Part shown: positions 8,296-17,127 of the stretch, in pieces
Layout of the letters: the number at the start of each line of letters is the position of its first letter
Position numbering within the stretch: position 1 is the first letter of the stretch
Assembly: GCA_028873695.1 (NCBI GenBank)
Contig: JAPPNU010000071.1
Span: 1-64,000, forward strand
Reading direction: 5' to 3'
DNA length: 64,000 nt
From: Gemmatimonadota bacterium
GTDB lineage: Bacteria > Latescibacterota > UBA2968 > GCA-2709665
Program-made: the position numbers and the translations under genes
The notes under the pieces: generated by a model
Told to the model about the DNA's origin: nothing
Seen by the model: only the letters and a program-made list of their open reading frames with translations
The model's database searches: none

Positions 8296-11200
8296 ATGAG
8301 GCGACGTGGACAATTGTTGGGTATGAATCAGAGGGCATTGATCCTCCTTTCTGCCGTGACGATTTTCACGTCCTTTCCTCTTGAGGGTCTCAATGCACAG
8401 ATTCGTCAAACTGCGATGTCGGCCTCAAGCGGTGGCCATACCGCATGGGCGATTGGGCTTGAAACCGGGCCGTCCGCCATTACCGAGATCTGGGTCGAAG
8501 TACAACAAGCAAGCCCCCCTCGCCATCTCGGCACCTTTCCCGGCCGACCCGGACGACTGGAATGGATTGCAGGCGGGAAACGACTTCGCTACAGGGAGAC
8601 GCCCTTACGGGTCCCCCTGCATACGCTTACCATGCTCCCGAAGCGGTCCGTACCCATTGTCCGGTCCAGTGTCTGGGAAATCGCCATCCGGGATGGTTCC
8701 ATTTCGCGGGTGAACGATGCGGCAGACACGGATCCGGGAACAACGTCGGATGCGGCGCCCGCCGCCCCGCCGGACCCGAGTCCCGCCGCAAAGGCGGTGT
8801 TGTGGGGCGTGGCGACCGCATTCAATGCCTCGGCCCTGGCCTACACCACCGTACACCGCTGGGAATTTCATTGGGCGGTGGACCGGTACCATAGAGCCTC
8901 CCGGGCGTGGAAGGCCCTGGCTGCGCGATTCGACAAGTACCGGCTCTACACGGAGCCAGTCCTGTCCTACGCGAAGTCGCTGGCCTTAACCTCGAGGAGT
9001 GCCTACGTGGCGCCCGGGGCACGCTGGGTGTGCAGGGACCACCTGACCGTCATCAGTGACGCCCTTGATGCCTATGAACATGCACACGAAAACCAGCGGC
9101 CGCCCACCCTCTTGACGCTCAAGAACTGGATTGAAACCCATACGTTGACGCACGCGGACTCTATCGTCATGAAAACGCTGTTCCGCTCCGCGATGGATCC
9201 CAAAAAAGGCCGCCGGATCAGTTACACACACGGATACCGGCCTGCCGCAGCGGACGGCGAGGCCGTTGTCACGAGCTTCTTTCACGGCGGTTACCTGGTT
9301 GAATCCGTCCGCAGCGGCGCGGGTTACCGCACCGTCGACCGGCGTGCGGGCAAAACGCAGATCGACTCCCTCCTCAATCTCGGCACTGAACTAACCCGGC
9401 GAGAGCCGCTCAGGGCGATCTCAACCCTCGAAATCCTGGCCGGCGTAGCTCAGGATTACGCCCCCGGGCACAGCAGGCTCGGGTTCGCCTATCTGGAAGT
9501 CGAGAAGCTGGTGCGGGCGGTCAATGCGTTCGAACGCGCGATCGAATGCGACCACACGCTGGCCGAGGCCTACTACGGCCTGGGTCTCACCTTCCGCAAG
9601 TGGCCCCGAGGATCGTACGATGCCATCCGCTATTTTCAGAAAGCACTCCAATACGACCGGGACCACGTGGAAGCCCGGTTCAATATTGCCGATATACGGC
9701 ACGAACTGAAAGAACACGACGTGCGGCGAGAAATAAAGAAAGTGCTTGCAATAGACCCCAGGTTTCCCCCGGCCTATCTGCTGATGGGGAAATGGGTGGA
9801 GGAGTTCGAGAAGGACTACGAGGAAGCCGCGCTCTACTATGCGCAATACATGGGCTTGCGGCCCGATGATCCTGAGGGGCGGAAGCGACTGGGAAGGATC
9901 TACCTGAGAACGAAGGACTACGGCCGCATCCTGGAGGTATTGGAGGAATACGCCGTTCAGAATCCGGATGACGACGAGGTACTGCCCATTCTAGCTCAGG
10001 CCTGCATGAAGCTGGAAGCGTATGACAGGGCTCACGCCTTTTTCACGGACTACCTTGACGGCGCCGGCGATCAGGTGCGGGCGCACTATGAAGATATCCG
10101 GCTGGTCGCCTCCGCGGGGGCTCTCGCGGCACTTGACGAAACCCCGGCGGCCGACAGAGCCGCGTTCGTGGAGAAATTCTGGTCGGAACAGGACCCGGAC
10201 CTGACCACGGCGGCCAACGAACGCCGCCTGGAACACTATCGGCGCGTCTGGTACGCACAGCAGAGTTTTTCGGAGGGAAAGCAGCCGTGGGACCAGCGCG
10301 GCGAGGTCTACGTCCGGTTTGGCGAGCCCGATCACAGGGCCCGCTCTGACGACATGAATTTCCAGCAATCCCTCGCGGTCCAGCGGGTCAAGGAACGGCT
10401 TTCCACGGCGCTGTACGGGGTTGCCGTGCCGCCGCACATGTTGATGAAGCCCACAACCAACGCCGACGGGGTGGGGCACCTCTGGGGCGACCTGCCGATT
10501 CAGTCCTCCGGCCCGGGTGCAAGTTACGTTGGTCCGGTCTACCCGGTGCGCAGCATGCGCGGCGGCGTGGGTGAGGCGCCGGGCTTTCGGGCACAGGTAT
10601 ATGACGGAGAACCGGGCGGGCAAGAAGATCAATCAGAATCCACGGGCATCGCACAGGATGAGTTTTCATCCGGCGCGGGCAGGGGCAGCGGGATCTTATC
10701 GGACTTCAAGCCGGTGACTTCCGGGGAAGACGCCTCGTTGGTCCCGTGGGAGACGTGGACGTACGTCAACGTGGGCAGCGGAATCGAGATTACCTTCACC
10801 GACGAGTTCCACAACGGAACCTATAACTACGCCCCCCCACCGCTGGATGCCCGCATTCCCGCGCGCCAGCAGGCGATGCTGAACCGCTACAATCCCCGCA
10901 ACGTCTATCGCATGGCCGCCGCGGCGCAGCCGAACTACTTCGTGCCGCCGAAAAACACGATGCCGATGGAATTCTATTTCAATTCGGCGGATTTCAGGAG
11001 TGAAAGGGATTTCCGGACCGCCCTGGAAGTCTACGTGGGGATACCGCGACACCAGGGGCGCTACATGGTCGATGACGACCGGACGGAAATAAGGGTCGAC
11101 CGGACCGTGGCGCTGCGGAATCCGACAACCGGCGCCGTCTACCGGAGCGAGGACAAGGTACACTTCGCGGCGAAGGGGAACGTGACCGGAGGAAGGAGCG

Positions 11201-11781
11201 CGTTCGTTCCGGACCTCGCGCGCATGGACGTGCCCCCCGGGCGCTACCGGATGGAAGTTAAAATAAAGGACAACCTGTCCGTACAGCACGGGCGGTATCG
11301 TCAGGACATTGAAATCGAGTCCTATGAACGGGACAGCCTCCAGGTGAGCGACCTGGAACTGGCCTGGCGGATTTCCGGCCGCAAGCACGAGGACAAATTC
11401 AACAAAGGCGCGCTGTGGGTCATTCCGATGCCAACGCGGACCTACAGGGTGGGCCAGAATGTATTCGTCTACTACGAAATATACAACCTGACGCAGGATG
11501 AATTCGGTCTGACGAACTACCGGGTTTCCTACACGGTCACGAAGGAGGACGGCTTCAGCCCCCGGGGTATCATCACCAGCCTTATAAGGTGGAAGAAAGG
11601 CAAACGTGAGGAACTGGAAGTCACGTACGAAATGGAGGGTGAGGATACCATGGAAGTCGAATACGTGGAACTCAAGCTGGAAAACCGCCCCGCGGGCAAG
11701 TATTTCCTGAACGTCTCAGTTGTCGATTTGAAGAGCGGTGAAACAACTTGGAAAAAGGCCAGCTTCATTCTCGCCCGATAG
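8296..11781 (+). CDS. GWxTD-domain protein with TPR repeats
   Basis: A 1161-residue envelope-associated protein. Residues 10-34 (from MNQRALILL to LNA) look like a signal peptide. Residues about 355-600 form several TPR-like helical repeats (for example ALAEAYYGLGLTFRKW... and YEEAALYYAQYMGLRPDD). A GWxTD-type domain follows: the usual lead-in FW.E.DPDLTT..NER is present near 635, and the domain core reads QPWDQRGEVYVRFGEPDH near 662-680, so the GW.TD motif is changed to PWDQ. A beta-rich C-terminal region with repeated YRMEV/FLNV strands completes the protein. GWxTD proteins are common in Latescibacterota, Gemmatimonadota and relatives, with unknown function. The ATG at 8296 has an AGAGG site; the ATG at 8323 would leave a cleaner signal peptide but has no site. 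Confidence 0.8.
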   Translation: MRRRGQLLGMNQRALILLSAVTIFTSFPLEGLNAQIRQTAMSASSGGHTAWAIGLETGPSAITEIWVEVQQASPPRHLGTFPGRPGRLEWIAGGKRLRYRETPLRVPLHTLTMLPKRSVPIVRSSVWEIAIRDGSISRVNDAADTDPGTTSDAAPAAPPDPSPAAKAVLWGVATAFNASALAYTTVHRWEFHWAVDRYHRASRAWKALAARFDKYRLYTEPVLSYAKSLALTSRSAYVAPGARWVCRDHLTVISDALDAYEHAHENQRPPTLLTLKNWIETHTLTHADSIVMKTLFRSAMDPKKGRRISYTHGYRPAAADGEAVVTSFFHGGYLVESVRSGAGYRTVDRRAGKTQIDSLLNLGTELTRREPLRAISTLEILAGVAQDYAPGHSRLGFAYLEVEKLVRAVNAFERAIECDHTLAEAYYGLGLTFRKWPRGSYDAIRYFQKALQYDRDHVEARFNIADIRHELKEHDVRREIKKVLAIDPRFPPAYLLMGKWVEEFEKDYEEAALYYAQYMGLRPDDPEGRKRLGRIYLRTKDYGRILEVLEEYAVQNPDDDEVLPILAQACMKLEAYDRAHAFFTDYLDGAGDQVRAHYEDIRLVASAGALAALDETPAADRAAFVEKFWSEQDPDLTTAANERRLEHYRRVWYAQQSFSEGKQPWDQRGEVYVRFGEPDHRARSDDMNFQQSLAVQRVKERLSTALYGVAVPPHMLMKPTTNADGVGHLWGDLPIQSSGPGASYVGPVYPVRSMRGGVGEAPGFRAQVYDGEPGGQEDQSESTGIAQDEFSSGAGRGSGILSDFKPVTSGEDASLVPWETWTYVNVGSGIEITFTDEFHNGTYNYAPPPLDARIPARQQAMLNRYNPRNVYRMAAAAQPNYFVPPKNTMPMEFYFNSADFRSERDFRTALEVYVGIPRHQGRYMVDDDRTEIRVDRTVALRNPTTGAVYRSEDKVHFAAKGNVTGGRSAFVPDLARMDVPPGRYRMEVKIKDNLSVQHGRYRQDIEIESYERDSLQVSDLELAWRISGRKHEDKFNKGALWVIPMPTRTYRVGQNVFVYYEIYNLTQDEFGLTNYRVSYTVTKEDGFSPRGIITSLIRWKKGKREELEVTYEMEGEDTMEVEYVELKLENRPAGKYFLNVSVVDLKSGETTWKKASFILAR

Positions 11782-12010
11782 AGATTTCCCCATGCCCAAC
11801 ACGGTCTAGTAAAGCGATTTCCCGGTCTCTTCCGGGCGCGCGGATTGGAGAGCTACATCGTCTTGACATCGCTGGTCCGTATCCGGTATGGCTCCTCAGC
11901 GTCCGGCGCGAATGAGGCGCCCCCAATTTCCCGGGCGTTCTCGGCGGCGGGGTGGATTCTGGCAGCTTCGTGAGAATCGCCGCGAAATTGCGGTTCAGCC
12001 GCGGCAACGC

Positions 12011-12103
12011 TGGTTTGAATCGCGCTACGACCGGGACTGAAACGGCAGTGTCAAATTCCCCGATTTTCTCATCTTCGCCGGTGCGTTCGGGCAGACCGCG
12101 TAA
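12011..12103 (+). pseudogene. Broken dockerin-like tail with nonsense codon
   Basis: The plus frame ending in TAA at 12101 reads ...ESRYDRD, then TGA at 12038, then NGSVKFPDFLIFAGAFGQTA. This matches the calcium-loop tail pattern YDLDGNG.V.F.DFL.FA.AFG, with a stop where Gly (GGA to TGA) would be. Upstream, the sequence resumes tail-like character in another frame, suggesting a further frameshift. It is a second decayed copy of the tail intact at 53507-53666. Confidence 0.55.
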
Positions 12104-12215
12104 TCTGGCCCTCCCACTGTCGCAAAATGCGACATCAGTGACACAATTCGCGTCACATCTGCCTGCGCCGCGAAACGCCAATTCGCAGTACCCATTCGCC
12201 CGACACGTTGCACGT

Positions 12216-12240
12216 GTAGGGGCGTCCCTTGTGGGCGCAC
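12216..12240. repeat. REP-like hairpin of the ggGCG..CCCTTGTGG..CGC family
   Basis: The stretch gtaggggcgtcccttgtgggcgc is a degenerate member of a hairpin family also seen at 53887, 57186 and 60947, sharing the CCTTGTGG loop region or the taggggcga arm. Here the stem is shorter and no T-run follows. Confidence 0.4.
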
Positions 12241-12434
12241 GCATTGCTCCCCACCCAGCGTTGCCAAGGTGCCGATCCGCCCTTTCCAACGTCCCCGCCG
12301 GCTCCAGGCCACATCGGACTTGCAATCCCTACGTCCATGTTGTAGACTCTTGATATCGGCTGCCAGGCCCGTCCGTGCTGGGGTCCGGTCAAATAACGTG
12401 CACTCCCGGTATCGTCTTTCCACGTGATACTTAC

Positions 12435-13550
12435 ATGTCCATGTCCTCCGCGTCCCACCCTACGTACGAATCCATCGGGGTACGTCCCCTGATCAATTGC
12501 ATGGGGACCTACACCATCATCTCAGGCTCCCTGATGCTGCCGGAGGTCCGGAGGGCAATCCATGAAGCCTCGAAGGCGTACGTGCATCTGGACGAGCTGA
12601 TGGATAAAGTGGGCGCCCGGATCGCGGATCTCATGCAATGCGAATCGGGCATGGTCACAAGCGGCTGCGCCGCGGCGCTGTGCCAGGTCACGGCGGCCTG
12701 CGTGACCGGGCTGGATCCGGACAAGATGAAACGTTTGCCCGATACGTCCGGGATGAAGAACCGGGTGATCACGCAGCCCTCCCACAGGCACGTCTACGAC
12801 CACGCCATCCGCATGGTGGGCGTGCAGATCGTCGAGGTCGAGACCCCTCGTGAATTGGAGGCTGCCGTTGACGAATCCACAGCCATGATCGCCATCTTCG
12901 GCGACGCGGCCGACCGCGGTACCATCACCGTGCCCGAGATCGTCAACATCGCTCGCAAATGCGACGTGCCGACCTTCGTCGACGCCGCCGCGGAGCGGCC
13001 GGACGTTCCGAACCCCTATCTTTCTCAAGGCGTGGACGTGGTTGCCTACAGCGGCGGCAAGTGCCTTCGGGGCCCGCAGGCGTCCGGACTGGTGCTGGGC
13101 AGAAAGGACGTCCTGCACGCCGCCTTCATGAATGGCGCCCCGCATCACGCGCTCGCGCGTCCCATGAAAGCCGGCAAGGAAGAGGTGATGGGGCTGCTCG
13201 CCGCGGTGGAACAGTGGGTTGAACGGGACCACGATGCGGAATGGAAGGAATGGGAGCGGCGCCTTGAGACCATCGCAAACGCGATCGCGCATATCCCGAC
13301 GCTGACAACGGGCATCCTTCAACCCGGCCGGTCCAACGTCGCCCCGGTCCTTTCCATCGAATGGGACCCGGAAACCGTCCGCATCACGCCGGAAGAAGCC
13401 AGGCGGCAACTCTCCGATTCCGATCCGCGCATCGAGCTCTTCCACACCGGGACGGGCGTGCAAGTCATGCCCTACATGATGGAAGACGGTGAAGATGAAA
13501 TCGTCGCCCGGCGCTTGAAACAGGTTCTCGACGAGGCGCTGACGGAGTAG
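12435..13550 (+). CDS. SelA-like / class V-type PLP-dependent enzyme
   Basis: A 371-residue fold-type I PLP enzyme of the SelA-related group (COG1921-like), which includes selenocysteine synthase and sugar-acid ammonia-lyases such as DgaE. The cofactor lysine is Lys209 in AYSGGKCLRGPQASG, and the PLP-contacting Asp183 is in TFVDAAAE. It keeps the DTSGM block near residue 103, which is also in the paralogue at 61099. It is about 90 residues shorter than true SelA and lacks SelA's N-terminal region, so a catabolic lyase or racemase acting on sugar or amino-acid derivatives is more likely than tRNA-Sec modification. ATG at 12435 or 12441 are both possible; neither has a strong ribosome site. A deacetylase-like protein lies 250 bases downstream. 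Confidence 0.75.
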   Translation: MSMSSASHPTYESIGVRPLINCMGTYTIISGSLMLPEVRRAIHEASKAYVHLDELMDKVGARIADLMQCESGMVTSGCAAALCQVTAACVTGLDPDKMKRLPDTSGMKNRVITQPSHRHVYDHAIRMVGVQIVEVETPRELEAAVDESTAMIAIFGDAADRGTITVPEIVNIARKCDVPTFVDAAAERPDVPNPYLSQGVDVVAYSGGKCLRGPQASGLVLGRKDVLHAAFMNGAPHHALARPMKAGKEEVMGLLAAVEQWVERDHDAEWKEWERRLETIANAIAHIPTLTTGILQPGRSNVAPVLSIEWDPETVRITPEEARRQLSDSDPRIELFHTGTGVQVMPYMMEDGEDEIVARRLKQVLDEALTE

Positions 13551-13800
13551 GGTTTCCTTTTAGGCATCCAGGCTTACATGGATAGACAGGATAAAAGCCG
13601 ACCAGGATGGGCAGGATCAAGAGCCAAGAGCAGGACAAATGCTCAATTTACAGGGCTAATGCGATAGATCCTTGCCACTGTAGACCGCGCAACAACCCAT
13701 TCACCGGTCTTCGTGAATAATTCACCGTTGAATCCCGATCAATTCAGCATAGATCCCGAACGGAATGTCTTGCCGATTCAGAGTCCCAATGGAGACTCCT

Positions 13801-15036
13801 ATGCGCGTCGAAATCGCCCGCCACGCCCTGGATCGCGTCCCCCTCTCGATCATCTTCGATGACTCCACGCTGCTGGTCAACCTGAACTACTTTTTCATGC
13901 GGGACAGGAATCCCATAGACGGTCAGCGCCGCCGGTGGGAGGACGTACCCGTCGTCCATCCCGAGTCCTTCACCCGTGAATTCGCCGAATACTGCCTGGA
14001 GGAGGGCGTCAAGGGGAAATTCAGCGTCGTACCCTGCCCGGCGGCGCTTGGACGGATCGATCACGGACTGCCGCTGTTCAGCAGGGCCCAGCAGGACAGC
14101 TGGCTGGATATGTGCAGGGAGTTTATCGTTCCCAACTACGACATCACTCCCGAGATGATGACCCACACGTTCGTGGTGGACCTGGAGACGTTGAAGCCCG
14201 TCGATCCGAACCTCTGGGAACAGTGGGGATGGAACGAGTTGCCCACCGACCGGGAGGAACTGGTAACGGACTACATCGCGCTTGCCTGCGAGATTCTCCG
14301 GAACGTCGGCCTGACGCCCGCCGGCGTCACTTCGCCCGGGGGCTTCGGCAATCCGCTCGATTTCTACGCTCGGTGCGCCGAAGCCGCATGCCGCCGCGTC
14401 ACCGGCAATCCCACGCCCTACCTGTTCAAGCGCGTATCCGACGGCGCCGTGGAGACCCCGGTCTGGTACCCGGACCGGGACGCCGGCACCGCCATGGGTG
14501 AAATCATCGCCGGAACGGGCGACTGGACGGGGTCCTGGACGGGGTACGGGGAGGTGAACCCCGACAAATACATCACGGTCGACCTTCAGGGAGGGCGCCT
14601 GCCTGCTCTCATCGACGCGGGAGATCCCGCGGTCCTCATCAGCCACTGGCAGGGATTCTACGGACTTCACGACGCCGACCGCCGGGGATTCAACGCCTTC
14701 AAGACCGTTGTCCGCCGGCTGAAGGAACGGGATCCCGCCGGGGAACGCACCCGATGGCGCAAATGCAGCGAGATTACCACCTACGCCATCATGCGGGAGA
14801 TGGCGGAACTCGCAATTGAAGACAACGCCGTCACGCTCGACCTGCCCGTGCGCACGCCGGAATTGACGCTGCGCATTACCGGTAGAGACGTCAGTTCCGT
14901 TTCCGTAGACGGCACGCCGGTTGCCCGCGCGCATTCGCGGGCCTCCTTCGAAAGTCAGACCTTCTACGCGGAGAACGGCGCGACGTACGTTGCGTTCGAT
15001 CCGCAACGGCGAACGACCACTGTAGACTTCCAGTAA
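13801..15036 (+). CDS. Putative polysaccharide-deacetylase-like protein, function unknown
   Basis: The 411-residue cytosolic protein begins with VPLSIIFDDSTLLVNLNYFF near residue 11, which resembles the first strand and TFDD motif of NodB-type deacetylases. It continues with a mixed alpha/beta region containing HPESFTREFAEYCLEEGVKGKFSVVP, similar to the HPE..F..EY.. pattern of deacetylase-like proteins. The C-terminal part (LDLPVRTPELTLRITG...) is probably a beta-sandwich. A metal triad cannot be assigned with confidence. The ATG at 13801 is chosen because GGAG lies seven bases upstream; an in-frame ATG at 13789 lacks a site. It ends 16 bases before the EIIA gene, so it may share that transcript. 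Confidence 0.5.
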   Translation: MRVEIARHALDRVPLSIIFDDSTLLVNLNYFFMRDRNPIDGQRRRWEDVPVVHPESFTREFAEYCLEEGVKGKFSVVPCPAALGRIDHGLPLFSRAQQDSWLDMCREFIVPNYDITPEMMTHTFVVDLETLKPVDPNLWEQWGWNELPTDREELVTDYIALACEILRNVGLTPAGVTSPGGFGNPLDFYARCAEAACRRVTGNPTPYLFKRVSDGAVETPVWYPDRDAGTAMGEIIAGTGDWTGSWTGYGEVNPDKYITVDLQGGRLPALIDAGDPAVLISHWQGFYGLHDADRRGFNAFKTVVRRLKERDPAGERTRWRKCSEITTYAIMREMAELAIEDNAVTLDLPVRTPELTLRITGRDVSSVSVDGTPVARAHSRASFESQTFYAENGATYVAFDPQRRTTTVDFQ

Positions 15037-15052
15037 ACCGGAATCCAGCCCC

Positions 15053-15511
15053 ATGAAACTGTGTGACGCATTGACCAGGGACCGCATCGAACTCAACCTG
15101 AACAGTCCCGATCGGGACGGAGCCATTCGCGAACTGATTGAAATGATCGGCCGTTCCGTCCGGCTGCCCGACCCCGACGCGCTGCTCGGTCTCATCCTGG
15201 AACAGGAGGCCATCAAGACCACCGGCGTGGACCAGCACGTGGCGATTCCCCACGCCCGGTCGCACGAAATCCGGGGCGTTGTCGCGGCGCTGGGCATATC
15301 CGGGGAAGGCATCGACTTTCAAAGCCTGGACGGGCAGCCCGTACACATCATCGTCCTCATTCTTTCATCCGAAGCATCTATGGCGGCCTATATGAGCGTT
15401 CTGAGCCGCACCGCCCGCATCTTCGACCGCGAAGAAATCCGGCGGCAGGTCCTTGGGGCCGCGTCTCCCGATGAAGTCTTGGCGACCATCCGCGCACAGG
15501 AGCCGTTTTAG
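15053..15511 (+). CDS. PTS EIIA domain protein (PtsN/fructose type)
   Basis: A 152-residue stand-alone phosphotransfer protein of the mannitol/fructose EIIA family. The phosphorylated residue is His67 in VAIPHARS, preceded by the usual KTTGVDQHVAIPHAR context. No EIIB or EIIC domain is attached or nearby, which points to a regulatory role, as for PtsN (EIIA-Ntr), rather than sugar uptake. It stands directly before a P-II-like protein and two cation/proton antiporters. EIIA-Ntr is known to control potassium transport in Proteobacteria, so control of the downstream antiporters is a reasonable inference. The spacing of 96 bases to the next gene and the same strand suggest one operon. Confidence 0.85.
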   Translation: MKLCDALTRDRIELNLNSPDRDGAIRELIEMIGRSVRLPDPDALLGLILEQEAIKTTGVDQHVAIPHARSHEIRGVVAALGISGEGIDFQSLDGQPVHIIVLILSSEASMAAYMSVLSRTARIFDREEIRRQVLGAASPDEVLATIRAQEPF

Positions 15512-15607
15512 CAATCGGGCCGGGACTACGGCGGAAACCGGATGGACGGGCGACGGGTGCCCCGTTGAGGTCCGGCGTCTGAAGTCTCCCGCCAAAACAC
15601 TATCGCA

Positions 15608-15943
15608 ATGCATCTGCTCTTCATTACACTCTACCGCGAGGACCTGCTGGACGAGGTCCTGTCCGGTCTCGTGGAGATGGAAATCACGGGCGCAACGGTC
15701 CTGGATGGGACCCCCATGGAGCGGATCCTGTCCGAGGACGTGCCCATTTTTGCCGGGTTGCTCCCGGCCGGGACCGGCCGTTCCAGCGCTATCGTCGCTC
15801 CCGTGAAGGACCGGTCGCTTCTCGACCCGCTCATCCGGCTCTTCCGGGAATCCGGCGTTGACTTCACGCGGCCCGGTGTGGGCAGACTCTTTCTGCTGCC
15901 CGTCGATTTCCGTCTTGGACCGGAGAGCGGGGAACCTCCATGA
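15608..15943 (+). CDS. P-II-like (GlnB-superfamily) small protein
   Basis: A 111-residue protein with the ferredoxin-like pattern of P-II relatives: an N-terminal strand (HLLFITLYREDLLDEVL), a helix, then GATVLDGTPMERIL, comparable to the GATV.dg.G.G..L region before the T-loop of P-II proteins. A canonical GlnB uridylylation tyrosine and ATP motif are not seen, so it is a divergent P-II-like protein, probably a nucleotide- or ion-sensing trimer. It overlaps the first antiporter by four bases (ATGA), a sign of coupled translation. P-II-like proteins beside transporters typically gate them, so it is inferred to regulate the antiporter. Confidence 0.65.
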   Translation: MHLLFITLYREDLLDEVLSGLVEMEITGATVLDGTPMERILSEDVPIFAGLLPAGTGRSSAIVAPVKDRSLLDPLIRLFRESGVDFTRPGVGRLFLLPVDFRLGPESGEPP

Positions 15944-17127
15944 AACTGGTCTTTGCCGCCATCCTGATCGTCGCTATCGCCTTCATCGGTTCCCGCCTGA
16001 GTTTCGTCCATATCCGCCTGCCTCTCGGCGTCAGAAATATCTTTCTCACCGGTATTGAATACGTCCTCGTCGGCCTTCTCCTCGGCGGCGCCGCACTCGA
16101 TCTGCTCGATACGTCGACCCTTGACGGTCTCTATCCATTCGTGGGCATGGGCCTCTCGTGGATCGGCATGCTCTTCGGCGTTCAGTGGGAGTTTCGACGG
16201 CTGAGTCATATTCCCCGACGGGTCTTCGGCGTCGCGCTTGTCCAGAGCCTGATCACCATTGTGGTAGTGGCGGTTCCATTCCTGCTGCTTTTTCAGAGTC
16301 TCTATGCACAGGAAACGCAACTGCTGGTGATCGGCGCCGTCACACTGGCGGCCGCGGCTTCAGGCACGGCTTCCAGCGGTCTCACGCTGTTTTCCCGAAA
16401 TACGCCGGCTCCGGCGCGGCCCGTGATGCGGCTTCTCACGAACGTCTCGAACATCGACGACCTGGTCGGCCTCACCGCGTTCGGTCTCATCTCCTGCCTG
16501 GCCGTATTGCACGCCGGCGCGTCCACCTTCGCATGGATCGGCGTCTCGGTGGGGCTCGGCCTTGCCGTCGGTTTACTGATTGTCGCCCTCACCGCCTACC
16601 GCCTCAAGGACGACGAAACGCTGCTGGTTGTCATGGGCGCCATAACTTTCTCGGGCGGGCTCGCGCTGTACCTCAGCCTTTCCCCTCTCCTGGTCAACCT
16701 TATCGCGGGCGTGATTGTCGCGAACATGGCAAGAGGAAGAGCGAGGGCGGGCATTCGCACCGTGCTCCTGAGAGGCGAACACTCCATCTACATCATCTTT
16801 CTCATCCTGGTGGGCGCAGGATGGCGTATCGAATCGGTCTGGTTACTGGCTCTGGTACCCGTCTATGTTCTCGTTCGGACCCTTGGCAAGACCCTCGGCG
16901 GGTTCGTGTCTGTTCGCCTGTTCCTGCCCCGGTCCCGGGCGCTGGGCGGACTGGGGCTCGGTCTGCTGTCTCACGGCGGAATGGCCGTGGCCATCGTGGT
17001 CAACCTTCACCAGATCCACCGCTCCGAGGTAACGGACGCGGTGATTTCCGTCGTGCTGCTGGGCATCATCGTCAGCGAACTCATCGCTCCTGCTTCGACG
17101 CGACGCTTGCTCGGACGAACCCAATGA
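15940..17127 (+). CDS. Cation/proton antiporter (CPA family), first of pair
   Basis: A 395-residue integral membrane protein with about 11-13 hydrophobic segments, in the CPA/NhaP-KefB superfamily. The SNIDDLVGL segment near residue 169 carries an acidic pair within a membrane helix, as expected for the ion-binding ND/DD motif of CPA exchangers. No C-terminal TrkA-N/RCK domain is attached. It overlaps the P-II-like gene before it and the second antiporter after it (ATGA at 17124), so the set is translationally coupled. The transported ion (Na+ or K+ for H+) cannot be told from sequence. Two related but non-identical antiporters side by side may form a heteromer. Confidence 0.8.
   Translation: MKLVFAAILIVAIAFIGSRLSFVHIRLPLGVRNIFLTGIEYVLVGLLLGGAALDLLDTSTLDGLYPFVGMGLSWIGMLFGVQWEFRRLSHIPRRVFGVALVQSLITIVVVAVPFLLLFQSLYAQETQLLVIGAVTLAAAASGTASSGLTLFSRNTPAPARPVMRLLTNVSNIDDLVGLTAFGLISCLAVLHAGASTFAWIGVSVGLGLAVGLLIVALTAYRLKDDETLLVVMGAITFSGGLALYLSLSPLLVNLIAGVIVANMARGRARAGIRTVLLRGEHSIYIIFLILVGAGWRIESVWLLALVPVYVLVRTLGKTLGGFVSVRLFLPRSRALGGLGLGLLSHGGMAVAIVVNLHQIHRSEVTDAVISVVLLGIIVSELIAPASTRRLLGRTQ

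Larger units (their letters stand above)
11782..12434. other. Intergenic stretch with a decayed tail and a REP-like hairpin
   Basis: Between the GWxTD gene and the PLP enzyme no intact gene is seen. It contains a broken dockerin-like tail (12011-12103) and a hairpin repeat (12216-12240). No clear promoter for the downstream gene is visible. Confidence 0.5.

Noticed and set aside
12435..13550. Calling the PLP enzyme selenocysteine synthase (selA)
   Set aside because: Too short, N-terminal region missing, and a paralogue exists at 61099; a SelA-like enzyme is the safer name.
13744..15312. A 522-codon minus-strand frame
   Set aside because: Antisense shadow of the deacetylase-like and EIIA genes, which have family motifs on the plus strand.
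16158..17123. Extended N-terminus of the second antiporter
   Set aside because: It is the first antiporter read in another frame; the ATGA overlap at 17124 gives the real start.
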